The notes under the pieces are model-generated. The model made no database searches. It was given only the letters and a program-made list of their open reading frames with translations, and was not told the DNA's origin. Positions 52,028 through 62,175 of a DNA stretch of 64,000 nucleotides are shown here, piece after piece (position 1 is the first letter of the stretch; each line of letters begins with the position of its first letter). Made by a program: the position numbers and the translations under genes. The stretch is from positions 186,001 through 250,000 of the forward strand of contig CP016490.1 of NCBI GenBank assembly GCA_002966495.1, given 5' to 3'. Source of the DNA: Halomonas sp. GFAJ-1 (lineage in GTDB: Bacteria; Pseudomonadota; Gammaproteobacteria; Pseudomonadales; Halomonadaceae).

Positions 52028-53294
52028 CAGTAAAAATAGTCTCTTTCGCCTGCCATAGCACCTGGGCAGGCGGTTGAATGACGCCAACGCACCTCTCCCC
52101 CTCTAGCACCACTATTAAGCGCTTGCGTTCCCAAGGCGGCAGCCCGCTCTCTTGCAGCAGCCGCTTTAAATCCCGGCGACCGCGGCCTGGAAGATCAATA
52201 ACCTCGCCCCCCTGACGCCAGCGCAGCGTCATCGAACGCGAGGATGGCATTGAAACCATCAGTTTGCCCAGCGGAGTGGAAAGTCCTGCCTGACCATCCC
52301 AAGCCGTTTCCCAGTCAGGCAGCGGTGGCAAAGCGGCCATAAGATAGAGCCGCTGACGCCATACCCGCGCCTCAACGCCCAGCCATACCACCTTCACCTG
52401 TGCATCGGTGGAGACGGCCAGCTGCGCCAACAGGCTGTCTAAGCGTTTCTGGGGCGGAGTAGGTAAGCCTAACTGTTGGCAGAAGGTACGCACCAGCAAG
52501 CGCTGGCGGGGGAGACTACGCTGGCCTAGCGCGGTGGTGTCAAGGCAACCCTCTCCCACCGCAAGGCTTGCCAATTCGCTCGCCGCATACTCGACCAGTA
52601 GCTGGTCAGCTTCCCCAGCGTGCTGGGCACTTTTTGCAAGCGAGCTTGCGGCGCCTGGCCAGCGCGTTTGAAGCTGCGGCATCACTTGGTGACGCAGGCG
52701 ATTACGGTCAAACGCCACATCCGCGTTGGTGGGGTCTTCATGCCACTCCAGCGCCAGCTTCTTGGCGGTTTCCGCTAGCGTGCGCCGGCTAATACTCAAC
52801 CAGGGGCGCAGTAGGGTTAATCCTTCCCACACACGCCGGTAGGGCATGCCCGCCAAGCCCCGGATACCGCTGCCCCGCAGCGCTGCCAGTAGCAAGGTTT
52901 CCGCCTGGTCATCCTGATGCTGGGCCAACCAGAGCGTATCGCCGTGGGGGATCGACTGCTTGAAGGCGCTATAACGCGCATGCCGTGCAGCGCCCTCAAT
53001 GCCCTCTCCGTGGCTGTCCACCACCACATGAACCACGGTCAGCGGCACACCTAGGCCATCACACAGTAACCGACAGTGCGCCTCGAAGGCGCTGGCCGCT
53101 GATTGCAGCCCATGGTTGATGTGGATAGCGCGCAGCGGGCGACTCGCATCTCGGCAAACGTGAGCAGCAAGCGTCAGCAGCAGCGACGAGTCCAGCCCGC
53201 CGGAAAGGGCTACCCAAATAGTACGCCCTGGCGGGGTCTCCGCCAGGGCGTCATTTAGCAAGCGGAGCAGCGGCTTAGGCAGCTGGGGCGCCAT
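52005..53294 (-). CDS. tilS: tRNA(Ile)-lysidine synthase
   Basis: 429-residue PP-loop ATPase that converts C34 of the tRNA-Ile with CAU anticodon to lysidine, so it reads AUA instead of AUG. The PP-loop is SGGLDSS (residues 31-37). LAQHQDDQAETLLL and the C-terminal tRNA-binding domains follow. It overlaps accA by 20 bases upstream and ppx by 23 downstream, closing the bamA-to-tilS run. Confidence 0.95.
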   Translation of the reverse strand: MAPQLPKPLLRLLNDALAETPPGRTIWVALSGGLDSSLLLTLAAHVCRDASRPLRAIHINHGLQSAASAFEAHCRLLCDGLGVPLTVVHVVVDSHGEGIEGAARHARYSAFKQSIPHGDTLWLAQHQDDQAETLLLAALRGSGIRGLAGMPYRRVWEGLTLLRPWLSISRRTLAETAKKLALEWHEDPTNADVAFDRNRLRHQVMPQLQTRWPGAASSLAKSAQHAGEADQLLVEYAASELASLAVGEGCLDTTALGQRSLPRQRLLVRTFCQQLGLPTPPQKRLDSLLAQLAVSTDAQVKVVWLGVEARVWRQRLYLMAALPPLPDWETAWDGQAGLSTPLGKLMVSMPSSRSMTLRWRQGGEVIDLPGRGRRDLKRLLQESGLPPWERKRLIVVLEGERCVGVIQPPAQVLWQAKETIFTVTDERQT

Positions 53295-54231
53295 AGCTCA
53301 TCAGGCGCTTGTAGCGGCGATCAAGCAGCGCATCGGTATCTAGGCGTTGTAGGCGATCAAGACTACCTGCCAAGGCTTCTTTAACACGCTCGGCGGTGGT
53401 CAGCGGGTGGCGATGAGCGCCGCCCAGCGGCTCTTTGATCAGCTCGTCGACAAACCCTAACTCTTTCAGACGTTCGGCGGTAATCCCCATGGCCTGAGCG
53501 GCATCGGAGGCTTTTTCCGCGCTCTTCCACAGGATAGAAGCACAGCCTTCTGGTGAAATTACCGAGTAGGTAGAGTACTGCAACATATGCAGCTCATCAC
53601 ACACACCTATCGCCAGTGCGCCACCAGACCCCCCCTCACCAACAACAGTGGAAATAATGGGGGTTTTCAGACGCGACATCACGGCCAGGTTATACGCAAT
53701 GGCTTCTGACTGACCACGCTCCTCAGCATCGATACCCGGGTAAGCGCCAGGCGTATCGATAAACGTCAGAATCGGCATTTTAAAGCGCTCGGCCATTTCC
53801 ATTAAACGGCAGGCTTTACGATAACCTTCTGGGCGCGGCATGCCGAAGTTGCGGCGCACCTTCTCTTTTACATCACGGCCTTTTTGATGGCCGATGACCA
53901 TTACCGGCGCATCATTCAAGCGCGCAATACCACCGACCAGTGCCGCGTCGTCAGCAAAATTTCGGTCGCCGTGAAGCTCATCAAAATCGGTAAAAATATG
54001 CTCAAGATAATCCAGCGTGTAAGGGCGCTGAGGGTGGCGAGATATCTGGGAAACCTGCCAGGACGTTAAATCCTTGAAGATCGATTCGGTTAACTTGCGA
54101 CTTTTCTCTTCCAGCCGAGCAATCTCATCGGAGAGATTCACCTGGCTATCAGAGCTGACCAAACGCAGCTCTTCAATTTTTGCCTGGAGTTCGGCAATGG
54201 GCTGTTCAAAATCGAGGTAATTAGGATTCAT
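53275..54231 (-). CDS. accA: Acetyl-CoA carboxylase carboxyltransferase alpha subunit
   Basis: 318 residues from the ATG at 54231, matching family start NPNYLDFEQPIAEL; the frame is open to 54261. With AccD it transfers carboxyl from biotin to acetyl-CoA, making malonyl-CoA for fatty acids. Landmarks: HGDRNFADDAALVGGIARL, GRDVKEKVRRNFGM, PEGYRKACRLM and GEGGSGGALAIGV. The ribosome site is weak. It follows dnaE after 132 bases, the longest gap in this operon's 3' half. Confidence 0.96.
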   Translation of the reverse strand: MNPNYLDFEQPIAELQAKIEELRLVSSDSQVNLSDEIARLEEKSRKLTESIFKDLTSWQVSQISRHPQRPYTLDYLEHIFTDFDELHGDRNFADDAALVGGIARLNDAPVMVIGHQKGRDVKEKVRRNFGMPRPEGYRKACRLMEMAERFKMPILTFIDTPGAYPGIDAEERGQSEAIAYNLAVMSRLKTPIISTVVGEGGSGGALAIGVCDELHMLQYSTYSVISPEGCASILWKSAEKASDAAQAMGITAERLKELGFVDELIKEPLGGAHRHPLTTAERVKEALAGSLDRLQRLDTDALLDRRYKRLMSYGAPAA

Positions 54232-54363
54232 CGGCTCTGCCTGATCAAAGTAAGCATGCATATGTCATTAGAAAATAAAGGGCATTATCGCACCCTGACC
54301 CTGCCACGCAAGTTGGGTACACGCCCTACTGCTATTTAACCGTGCATTATCTATCGGTGAGCG

Positions 54364-57300
54364 TTATCGATAGCGCAGTTGCACACCTGCCTGTCCTTGA
54401 ACATCGCGCAGCGCAAGCAGCAAGTCATCGCTGGGGGCTACCTTCCACTCATCGGCTAGCTCCAGCCATGCCACCGCATCCGGGTGGCGATACTGCAAAC
54501 GCACGGGCAAGCCCGCTTCATCCCGGTAGGGGGTGAGGCTGTCGCGTAGGCTTTCCACCAACCGGCCGTTGATCTGCTCGGCATCCAGTGCCAGCTCCAC
54601 TGCCTGCCCGTAGCGTATCCGAGCCGTCACCATGGGCGTTACGTCTTTGCCACGCAGGCGCATGCCGCCAGAAAAGTCATCATTTGAGACCTCACCTTCG
54701 ACAATAATCACCTGATCAGACTCAATCTGGCCGCGTAGCTGCTCAAACAATTCACCAAACAGCGAGGCTTCAATGCGCCCGGTACGGTCATCCAAGGTGA
54801 TAAATGCCATGGTATCGCCACGCTTAGACTTCATCGTACGCATCGCCACTACCAGCCCCGCCACCCGCTGCGGCTCGCGGGAAGGTTTTAGATCGCTGAT
54901 GCGTGTCGAGACAAAGCGTTTTAGCTCCCGCTCGTACTCATCAATTGGGTGACCTGTCAGGTAGAGGCCCAGGGTATCTTTTTCCCCTGAGAGCCGCTCG
55001 CGGTCAGTCCATTCACGGGCGTTATGATATTCAGCGTAAGGGTCGCTTGCTTCCTCTTCTGCGCTGAACGACTCACCGAACATATCCAGCATACCCAGGT
55101 TCTGGTTCGCGTGGTTTTGAGCAGCGGCTTTTAGGGCGTCTTCCATGGCGGCGGCAAGCACTGCCCTGTTGGGCCCAAGCGTATCCAGCGCCCCTGATCG
55201 AATCAGCGCTTCCAAGGTCCGCTTATTCATCCGTTTGGGGTCGAGGCGGCGACAGAAATCAAACAGATCTTTGAACGGGCCATCGGTATTGCGGGCCTCA
55301 ACAATGGCGCCAATCGGCCCTTCGCCGACACCGCGTATCGCCCCCAGCCCGTACACCACACGGCCTTCGGTATCGACAGTAAATCTGTAACCACCGACGT
55401 TAACATCCGGCGGGGTAACGGTAAGCTTGAGGTTGCGGCACTCCTCAATTAACGGCACCACTTTATCCAGGTTATCCATTTCCGTGGACATAACCGCGGC
55501 CATAAACGGCCCTGGGTAGTGAGCCTTCAGCCAGGCGGTTTGATACGACACCAAGGCGTAAGCTGCGGAGTGGGACTTGTTAAAACCGTAGCCCGCAAAT
55601 TTCTCCACTAGATCGAAGATGTTGCCCGCCAGATCTTTGTCGATGCCGTTGTCGGCGCACCCTTCCATAAAGCCTGCGCGCTGTTTGGCCATCTCTTCGG
55701 GTTTTTTCTTACCCATGGCGCGGCGCAGCATATCCGCCTGCCCCAGCGAATATCCCGCCATCACCTGAGCGATCTGCATGACCTGCTCTTGGTACAAGAT
55801 AATGCCGTAGGTGGGGCTTAGCACCGGTTTCAACAGTTCGTGCTGATAATCAGGGTGTGGATAAGAGACTTCAGCGCGGCCATGCTTACGGTTGATAAAA
55901 TCATCTACCATGCCCGACTGCAGCGGCCCTGGGCGGAACAGGGCCACCAGAGCGATCATATCGTCTAACGAATCCGGCAGCAGGCGCTTGATCAGCTCTT
56001 TCATACCGCGAGATTCCAACTGGAAGACGGCGGTAGTTTCAGCCCGCTTGAGCATCTCAAAGGTTTTGCCATCGTCTAACGGAATGGCGTCGATATTCAG
56101 CGGTTCTTGGCCGTTAACACCCCGCACTTTATCGACCATTTTAAGGGCCCAGTCGATAATCGTCAGCGTACGCAGCCCGAGGAAGTCAAACTTGACCAGC
56201 CCAGCTTCTTCAATGTCATTTTTATCAAACTGAACCACTAAGCCTGAGCCATCTTCATCACAAAGCAGCGGCGAAAAGTCGGTCAGCTTGGTGGGCGCAA
56301 TCACCACACCCCCGGCGTGCTTGCCGGTGCCTCGGGTGGTGCCCTCTAGCTTGAGCGCCATCTCCCAGATCTCTTCGGCCTCTTCGTCCTTCTCGATGAA
56401 CTCTTTTAGCGCGGGCTCTTGTTCAATCGCTTTGGCAAGGGTCATGCCCACTTCAAAGGGAATCAGCTTCGAGAGCTTGTCGCCCAGCGAATAGGGCCTG
56501 CCCTGGGCGCGAGCCACATCGCGCACCACCGCCTTGGCGGCCATGGTACCGAAGGTAACAATCTGGGAAACCGCATTACGACCGTAGCGGTCGGCGACGT
56601 AGTCAATTACTTTGTCGCGCTTTTCCATGCAGAAATCGACGTCAAAGTCGGGCATGGAGACACGCTCGGGGTTTAGAAAGCGCTCAAACAGCAGGTCGTA
56701 ACCAATGGGGTCAAGGTCGGTGATTTTTTGCGCATAGGCCACCAGCGACCCCGCGCCCGAACCACGCCCCGGCCCTACCGGTACGCCGTTATCCTTGGCC
56801 CACTGAATAAAGTCCATAACGATCAGGAAGTAACCTGGGAACTTCATCTGGATAATAACGTTCAGTTCAAACTCAAGCCGGTCCCGGTAGCGCTGGTCGA
56901 TCTCACGAAATGTCTCGCTATCACGGGGATATTGCTCGGCAGGAAAAAGAAAATCCAGCCGCTCGGTTAAACCGTCGTGGGAGACCTTGCGGAAAAACTC
57001 ATCCTGGGTCATGCCTTCGGGAATTTCGAACTCGGGTAGGAAAATCTCACCCAGGCGCACATCCACGCTGCAGCGCTCGGCGATCATTACGCTGTTTTCT
57101 AGCGCCTCAGGTATGTCAGCAAACAGTGCGGCCATTTCCTCGGGGCTTTTCAGGTACTGTTCTTCGGTATAACGGCGCTCGCGACGCGGGTCGTCTAGCG
57201 CTTTGCCTTCGCCAATCGCCACGCGGGTTTCGTGGGCCCAAAAGTCCTCACGCTCTAAAAACCGTACGTCGTTAGTGGCGACTACCGGCGTATTTGACTC

Positions 57301-57867
57301 AATGGCCAGTTGAACACTGGCGTGAACACACTCTTCCTCAAGCGGCCGCCCCGTACGAATCAGCTCTAGGTAGAAGCGATCAGGAAAGGCGCGCTGCCAC
57401 TCCTCCAGCAACAGCCGTGCTTCACGTTCATGCTCAGATAATAAGTGGCGGCCAATCTCCCCTTCACGACCGCCGGAGAGGGCTATCAAGCCGTCGCTTT
57501 GATCTAGCACCCACTGTTTATCCAGAATAGCGCGCCCCTGCCGCTGGCCCTCACTCCACCCTTTGGAAATTAACTCGGTGAGGTTGCGGTACCCAACCCC
57601 GTCCATGGCCAGCAGCGTAATACGGTACGGATGCGCATCATCATTGGGGTTATGCAGCCATAAATCACTGCCAATGATGGGCTTAAGCGCGGCTCCTTGG
57701 GCGGCTTTGTAAAACTTCACCAAGCCAAACAGGTTGGCCTCGTCGGTCAATGCCAACGCCGGCATCCCGCGCTCAGCGGTGGTACTGATCAATGACTTGA
57801 GTTTGACCAAGCCATCAACCAGAGAGTATTCACTGTGCAAACGTAGATGAACGAACGGAACCGTCAT
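54364..57867 (-). CDS. dnaE: DNA polymerase III alpha subunit
   Basis: 1167-residue replicative polymerase. N-terminal PHP domain (FVHLRLHSEYSLVDGLVKL), palm with the catalytic acidic residues (PDFDVDFCMEKRDKVIDYV), fingers, helix-hairpin-helix region, OB domain (RVAGLVVAMRTMKSKRGDTMAFITLDDRTG). Length and order are standard for proteobacteria. It follows rnhB by 38 bases. Confidence 0.97.
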   Translation of the reverse strand: MTVPFVHLRLHSEYSLVDGLVKLKSLISTTAERGMPALALTDEANLFGLVKFYKAAQGAALKPIIGSDLWLHNPNDDAHPYRITLLAMDGVGYRNLTELISKGWSEGQRQGRAILDKQWVLDQSDGLIALSGGREGEIGRHLLSEHEREARLLLEEWQRAFPDRFYLELIRTGRPLEEECVHASVQLAIESNTPVVATNDVRFLEREDFWAHETRVAIGEGKALDDPRRERRYTEEQYLKSPEEMAALFADIPEALENSVMIAERCSVDVRLGEIFLPEFEIPEGMTQDEFFRKVSHDGLTERLDFLFPAEQYPRDSETFREIDQRYRDRLEFELNVIIQMKFPGYFLIVMDFIQWAKDNGVPVGPGRGSGAGSLVAYAQKITDLDPIGYDLLFERFLNPERVSMPDFDVDFCMEKRDKVIDYVADRYGRNAVSQIVTFGTMAAKAVVRDVARAQGRPYSLGDKLSKLIPFEVGMTLAKAIEQEPALKEFIEKDEEAEEIWEMALKLEGTTRGTGKHAGGVVIAPTKLTDFSPLLCDEDGSGLVVQFDKNDIEEAGLVKFDFLGLRTLTIIDWALKMVDKVRGVNGQEPLNIDAIPLDDGKTFEMLKRAETTAVFQLESRGMKELIKRLLPDSLDDMIALVALFRPGPLQSGMVDDFINRKHGRAEVSYPHPDYQHELLKPVLSPTYGIILYQEQVMQIAQVMAGYSLGQADMLRRAMGKKKPEEMAKQRAGFMEGCADNGIDKDLAGNIFDLVEKFAGYGFNKSHSAAYALVSYQTAWLKAHYPGPFMAAVMSTEMDNLDKVVPLIEECRNLKLTVTPPDVNVGGYRFTVDTEGRVVYGLGAIRGVGEGPIGAIVEARNTDGPFKDLFDFCRRLDPKRMNKRTLEALIRSGALDTLGPNRAVLAAAMEDALKAAAQNHANQNLGMLDMFGESFSAEEEASDPYAEYHNAREWTDRERLSGEKDTLGLYLTGHPIDEYERELKRFVSTRISDLKPSREPQRVAGLVVAMRTMKSKRGDTMAFITLDDRTGRIEASLFGELFEQLRGQIESDQVIIVEGEVSNDDFSGGMRLRGKDVTPMVTARIRYGQAVELALDAEQINGRLVESLRDSLTPYRDEAGLPVRLQYRHPDAVAWLELADEWKVAPSDDLLLALRDVQGQAGVQLRYR

Positions 57868-57905
57868 GGGACTCTCAGCAACAGAACTAGATAAATAGAG
57901 AAGGC

Positions 57906-58523
57906 TTACAGCAGCGCTAACTGACGCTGTACCGGCGCGAAACTGCGGCGATGCTCGGCAAGTGGCCCATGAGCGGCCAGTGCTGCCAAGTGCTCTTTCG
58001 TGGGATAGCCTTTATGTCGGGCGAAACCATACTCAGGATAGCGCATATCCAGCGCCACCATCTGCGCATCTCGAACGACTTTGGCTAAAATAGACGCGGC
58101 GGCAATCGCCGGATGACGAGCATCGCCCTTTACCACCGCCTGGCCCGGCAGTGCGTGCCCCGGCAAGCGGTTGCCATCTACCAGCAGATACTCTGCTTCA
58201 GGGGTCAAGGCATCTACTGCCCGGCACATCGCCAGATGGGTCGCATGGTAAATATTGAGCTGATCCACCTCTGCTGCGCTCGCTTCGGCTACAGCAAACG
58301 CCAGCGCCCGTTCGCGGATCTGCACGTCCAGCGCTTCTCGCTTACGGGCGGTAAGCTTTTTTGAATCTGTCAGACCTTCAATAGGCTGGGAGGGGTCAAG
58401 AATCACCGCCGCGGCCACCACGCTACCGATCAGCGGGCCTCGGCCGACTTCATCCACACCCGCCAGACGATCACCCTGGTAATGAATGACCAGCGCTGGA
58501 TAGTCAGCGAGTTTAACGGCCAT
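57906..58523 (-). CDS. rnhB: Ribonuclease HII
   Basis: 205 residues. The DEVGRG motif (Asp24, Glu25) and the later catalytic aspartates in LLVDGNRLPG and ILAKVVRDA are present. It removes single ribonucleotides from DNA and RNA from RNA-DNA hybrids. Its start overlaps the end of lpxB by 11 bases. Confidence 0.96.
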   Translation of the reverse strand: MAVKLADYPALVIHYQGDRLAGVDEVGRGPLIGSVVAAAVILDPSQPIEGLTDSKKLTARKREALDVQIRERALAFAVAEASAAEVDQLNIYHATHLAMCRAVDALTPEAEYLLVDGNRLPGHALPGQAVVKGDARHPAIAAASILAKVVRDAQMVALDMRYPEYGFARHKGYPTKEHLAALAAHGPLAEHRRSFAPVQRQLALL

Positions 58524-59712
58524 GATGTCGCTCTTCTTGGCCCGCTATTTCATCGTTATCTAAAGGTTCGCCTGCCACCAGCGAGGTGATTGCCTGGGCG
58601 GCGCGCTGACTGGCGTTGCGCTGGAGCGTTTGATGCATGCGTGCAAAACGTGCTTCCAGAGCGTGCCGCGCCGCCTCATCCGCCAATAGCTGGTCAAGCC
58701 GATCGGCAATCGCTTCCGATGTGGCAGCCTCCTGAATCAATTCAGGCACCAGGCTCTCTTGAGCAATCAGATTGGGCAGTGAAATCCACTGGGTTTTCAC
58801 CAATCGTTTTGCCAGCCAGTGAGTAGCCGGGGCCATTTTATAGGCCACTAACATCGCACGATGACATAGCATCGCTTCAAGGGCAGCGGTGCCCGAAGCC
58901 AGCAACACGGCGTCGCTTGCAACCATGGCCTCGCGGGCTTGGCCATCCAGTAGCGAGACGCGCTCGCGTAAGGAGGGATAGCCTACCAGTAGCTGGCTGA
59001 TTTCCTGATAACGCTGCGGGGTCGCCGCGGGAATAACCACGTGAAGCGTCTCATGGCGCTGGCAGAGCAACTCGGCGGCGCGTAAAAAAGTCGCGCCTAA
59101 AAAACGAATTTCATTGCCCCGGGAGCCGGGTAGCAACGCGACAATTGAAGCCTCAGAGGGAAGTCCAAGCGCTTGACGAGTAGCGTGACGGTCATTCTCA
59201 AGGGGCAGCTCATCGGCCAACGGGTGACCCACAAAGGCGACGGGCACATGATGGCGATGGTAAAAATCGGCTTCAAAAGGCAGCAGAGTTAACATCCCAT
59301 CAACGGCCTTAGCGATCTTTTTGACTCGCCCCTGCCGCCACGCCCATACCGAGGGGCTAACGTAGTGGGCAGTTTTAAGCCCGGCATCGCGTAGCTGTTT
59401 TTCTAGGCCAATATTAAAGTCGGGGGCGTCAATACCAATCATGATATCGGGCTGCCAGACAAGCGCTTCTTCGCGCAGCGTGCGGCGCACGCGTAACAGC
59501 TCAGGAAGATGCTTAACCACCTCAACCAAGCCCATGACGGATAGCGTTTCAAGGGGAAAGCGGCTGACAAGCCCTTGCGCTTCCATGCGTGGCCCACCCA
59601 TACCGCGAAACTCGACGCCGGGATGACGAGCGCTTAACTCGCGCATCAATCCAGCACCTAAGATATCGCCGGAAAGCTCGCCAGCCACAAGGTATACGCG
59701 CTCAAGGGTCAT
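58513..59712 (-). CDS. lpxB: Lipid-A-disaccharide synthase
   Basis: 399-residue family 19 glycosyltransferase that joins two UDP-diacylglucosamine-derived units into the lipid A disaccharide. Seen: VYLVAGELSGDILGAGLM (N-terminal), PDIMIGIDAPDFNI, LPGSRGNEIRFLG, ASGTAALEAML. It follows lpxA by 30 bases and is coupled to rnhB by overlap. Confidence 0.95.
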   Translation of the reverse strand: MTLERVYLVAGELSGDILGAGLMRELSARHPGVEFRGMGGPRMEAQGLVSRFPLETLSVMGLVEVVKHLPELLRVRRTLREEALVWQPDIMIGIDAPDFNIGLEKQLRDAGLKTAHYVSPSVWAWRQGRVKKIAKAVDGMLTLLPFEADFYHRHHVPVAFVGHPLADELPLENDRHATRQALGLPSEASIVALLPGSRGNEIRFLGATFLRAAELLCQRHETLHVVIPAATPQRYQEISQLLVGYPSLRERVSLLDGQAREAMVASDAVLLASGTAALEAMLCHRAMLVAYKMAPATHWLAKRLVKTQWISLPNLIAQESLVPELIQEAATSEAIADRLDQLLADEAARHALEARFARMHQTLQRNASQRAAQAITSLVAGEPLDNDEIAGQEERHHGR

Positions 59713-59742
59713 AAGGACGGAAAAACCGATTAGAGGTGAGTG

Positions 59743-60510
59743 TTAGCGCACAATGCCACGGGTGGAGCGATCAATGGAGTCAGCAAAGAGAACAACTTCC
59801 GGTAACTCGAAGCGGCTACGCATCTCACTCACCGCCTGCTCTACAGTCAGCCCTTGGCGATACACCATTTTATAAGCGGTGCTGAGCGCGTTAATAGCGT
59901 CACGACTGAATCCACGACGCTTCAACCCCACCAGATTAAGGCCTCGGGCTTCGGCGGGGTTACCGTTAATCATCACATAGGCAGGGGTATCTTTAGTGAT
60001 AATCGAGCCGCCACCCGCCATAGCGTGCTCGCCAAAGTGGCAAAACTGATGAACCGCTGACAAACCGCCAAGTATAGCGAAGTTGCCAAGGGTGACGTGA
60101 CCGGCCAACGTTACCTGATTAGCCAAAATACAGTCGCTACCAATCACGCAGTCGTGCCCGACATGGACATAGGCCATAAATAAGTTGCGCGAACCAATAG
60201 TGGTCTCACCACGATCCTGCACCGTTCCGCGATGGAGGGTAACGCCTTCACGGATCACGTTATCATCGCCCATCACCAAACGCGTTGGTTCACCAGCGTA
60301 CTTTTTATCCTGGCAATCCTCGCCCACCGAGGCGAACTGAAAAATGCGTGTACGCTCACCCAGCACCGTTGGCCCTTTGATCACCACATGGGGGCCAATG
60401 ATTGAGCCGGCGCCAATCGTAACGTTTGCTCCAATAACGCTAAACGGGCCCACCTCAACGTCATCAGCAAGCTGCGCCGTCGGGTCAACCAGTGCAGTAG
60501 GATGTATCAA
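59743..60510 (-). CDS. lpxA: UDP-N-acetylglucosamine acyltransferase
   Basis: 255 residues from a TTG at 60510 that overlaps the fabZ stop (TTGA), with GAGGAAGG upstream. The family begins IHPTALVDPTAQL at this point; the frame is open to 60531. Left-handed beta-helix of hexapeptide repeats, catalytic histidine in AYVHVGHDCVIG. First step of lipid A synthesis. Coupling to fabZ ties lipid A to fatty acid supply, as both use 3-hydroxyacyl-ACP. Confidence 0.95.
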   Translation of the reverse strand: MIHPTALVDPTAQLADDVEVGPFSVIGANVTIGAGSIIGPHVVIKGPTVLGERTRIFQFASVGEDCQDKKYAGEPTRLVMGDDNVIREGVTLHRGTVQDRGETTIGSRNLFMAYVHVGHDCVIGSDCILANQVTLAGHVTLGNFAILGGLSAVHQFCHFGEHAMAGGGSIITKDTPAYVMINGNPAEARGLNLVGLKRRGFSRDAINALSTAYKMVYRQGLTVEQAVSEMRSRFELPEVVLFADSIDRSTRGIVR

Positions 60511-60950
60511 GCAACCTTCCTCTCGGCACAAATAATTTCAGCTTCGCACGCCAGTTCACCATCAACCGTCGCGCGGCAAGCAAATTTCCAAATTCCCCGC
60601 TTCCCACGAATCACATTTGCTTCCAATACCAGCTGGTCGCCAGGCATCACGGGGCGCTTAAAGCGTACTTTATCACTTCCTACCAAATAATAGACGTAGC
60701 CATCAGCGGGCAGTTTATTAACTGTTTTGAAACCTAAAATACCGCACACTTGGGCCAAGGCTTCAACCACCAGCACACCGGGCATAATTGGGTGATGGGG
60801 AAAGTGGCCATTGAAAAACGGCTCATTAATACTAACATTTTTGAACGCAACGATGGATTCGCCAATGGTTAATTGCGTCACACGGTCCACCAGTAAGAAC
60901 GGGTAGCGGTGCGGCAAGTATTCGCGAATTTCGTTAATATCCATAACCAT
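60507..60950 (-). CDS. fabZ: 3-hydroxyacyl-ACP dehydratase FabZ
   Basis: 147-residue hotdog-fold enzyme. Catalytic His49 in FNGHFPHHPIMPG and Glu63 in VVEALAQV. I keep the first ATG (60950), which has GAGG eight bases upstream, over the third codon. It dehydrates 3-hydroxyacyl-ACP in fatty acid elongation and competes with LpxA and LpxD for the same substrate. Confidence 0.96.
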   Translation of the reverse strand: MVMDINEIREYLPHRYPFLLVDRVTQLTIGESIVAFKNVSINEPFFNGHFPHHPIMPGVLVVEALAQVCGILGFKTVNKLPADGYVYYLVGSDKVRFKRPVMPGDQLVLEANVIRGKRGIWKFACRATVDGELACEAEIICAERKVA

Positions 60951-61085
60951 CGTAACGACCTCTAAAATGACAAAAGGCCTGAAAAAAATCAGGCGCTCAC
61001 CAGCTCAGCGGCTGGTCAAAAGGCAGTGGATTATAACCTGCTGCAAGCAAGCCTCAAGCCACTGCCTAAGAAATTCAAGCGACCA
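60951..61085 (-). promoter_or_regulatory. Hairpins between lpxD and fabZ
   Basis: Reading toward fabZ the gap holds two stems: ACCAGC/GCTGGT (about 61017-61000) and GCCTGA/TCAGGC with a T-rich loop (about 60993-60976). This 135-base gap is the widest between lpxD and rnhB. It may weakly attenuate or process the long operon transcript. Confidence 0.35.
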
Positions 61086-62123
61086 CTATTCTGAACGCTG
61101 ACTTTTTTCCATCCGCAACAATCGCTTGGCAATATCATCGAGCTGTTTAAAACGCACGGCATTTTTTCGCCACTGCGCATTACTCATCGCCCCCGTGCCT
61201 GAGGAGTAAACACCCGGCTCGTGAATTGAATTAGTAACAAGGCTCATTCCAGTGACTTGCACGCCATCGCAAATAGTTAAATGCCCTGAAAGCCCTACTC
61301 CACCGCCTAACATGCAGTGTTTACCCACTTTGGTTGAACCTGCAATACCCACGCAGCCGGCCAGTGCGCTGTGATCGCCAATGGTGACGTTATGCGCGAT
61401 CTGTACTTGGCTGTCGATTTTTACGTCGTTGCCAATCACCGTATCGCCAAGCGCACCACGATCAATGCTTGAGCAACTACCTACTTCAACATCGTCACCC
61501 AGCACAACACCACCCAACTGAGCAATCTTATGCCAGCCTGCACCGTCATGAGCAAAACCAAATCCATCACCGCCAATGACGCAGCCACTTTGCAGAATGC
61601 CACGCTTACCAATAACCACACCGTGGCACACGGTGACATTGGGATGCAATCGTGTGCCTTCACCAATGATACTATCTGCACCAACCACACTGCCCGCCCC
61701 AACCACCACACGGTCGCCTAGCACTACGCCAGCTTCAATCACCGCATGGGCCTGAATCGACACATCTTTCCCTAGCGTAATGCCTTCTGCGACAACTGCA
61801 GAAGGATGGATTCCGGGTACATCCCGTGCAGGAAGCGGGTCGAACAGCTGAGACAGCTTGGCATAACCCAAGTACGGGTTTTCCATCTCTAAGCGAGGAA
61901 CCGGGCAGTGCCTGCCGTGCTCAGGATGCAGCAAAACCGCGGCGGCACGAGTCGTGGCAAGGTCTTTAAGATACGCACGATTGGCAAGAAACGCGACCTG
62001 ATCGGATGTCGCTTCCTTGAGCGTTGCTAAACCACGAATAGGCTGGTCTGCGTCGCCCTGAAAATCAACCTCCAGGTGACGTGCGATATCGGCTAGGGTG
62101 AGGTGGTGAGAAGCGTGCGTCAT
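61086..62123 (-). CDS. lpxD: UDP-3-O-(3-hydroxyacyl)glucosamine N-acyltransferase
   Basis: 345 residues: an N-terminal uridine-binding domain (LEVDFQGDADQPIRGLATLKEATSDQVAFLANRAYL), a hexapeptide-repeat beta-helix, catalytic histidine in GGDGFGFAHD, and a C-terminal helix (AVRFKQLDDIAKRLLRMEKS). Third step of lipid A synthesis. It is 52 bases after ompH. Confidence 0.96.
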   Translation of the reverse strand: MTHASHHLTLADIARHLEVDFQGDADQPIRGLATLKEATSDQVAFLANRAYLKDLATTRAAAVLLHPEHGRHCPVPRLEMENPYLGYAKLSQLFDPLPARDVPGIHPSAVVAEGITLGKDVSIQAHAVIEAGVVLGDRVVVGAGSVVGADSIIGEGTRLHPNVTVCHGVVIGKRGILQSGCVIGGDGFGFAHDGAGWHKIAQLGGVVLGDDVEVGSCSSIDRGALGDTVIGNDVKIDSQVQIAHNVTIGDHSALAGCVGIAGSTKVGKHCMLGGGVGLSGHLTICDGVQVTGMSLVTNSIHEPGVYSSGTGAMSNAQWRKNAVRFKQLDDIAKRLLRMEKSQRSE

Positions 62124-62175
62124 GGGAACCCAGAAAAGCTATGGTGCGAACAAGCCCGCACCAGCATTCATAAAA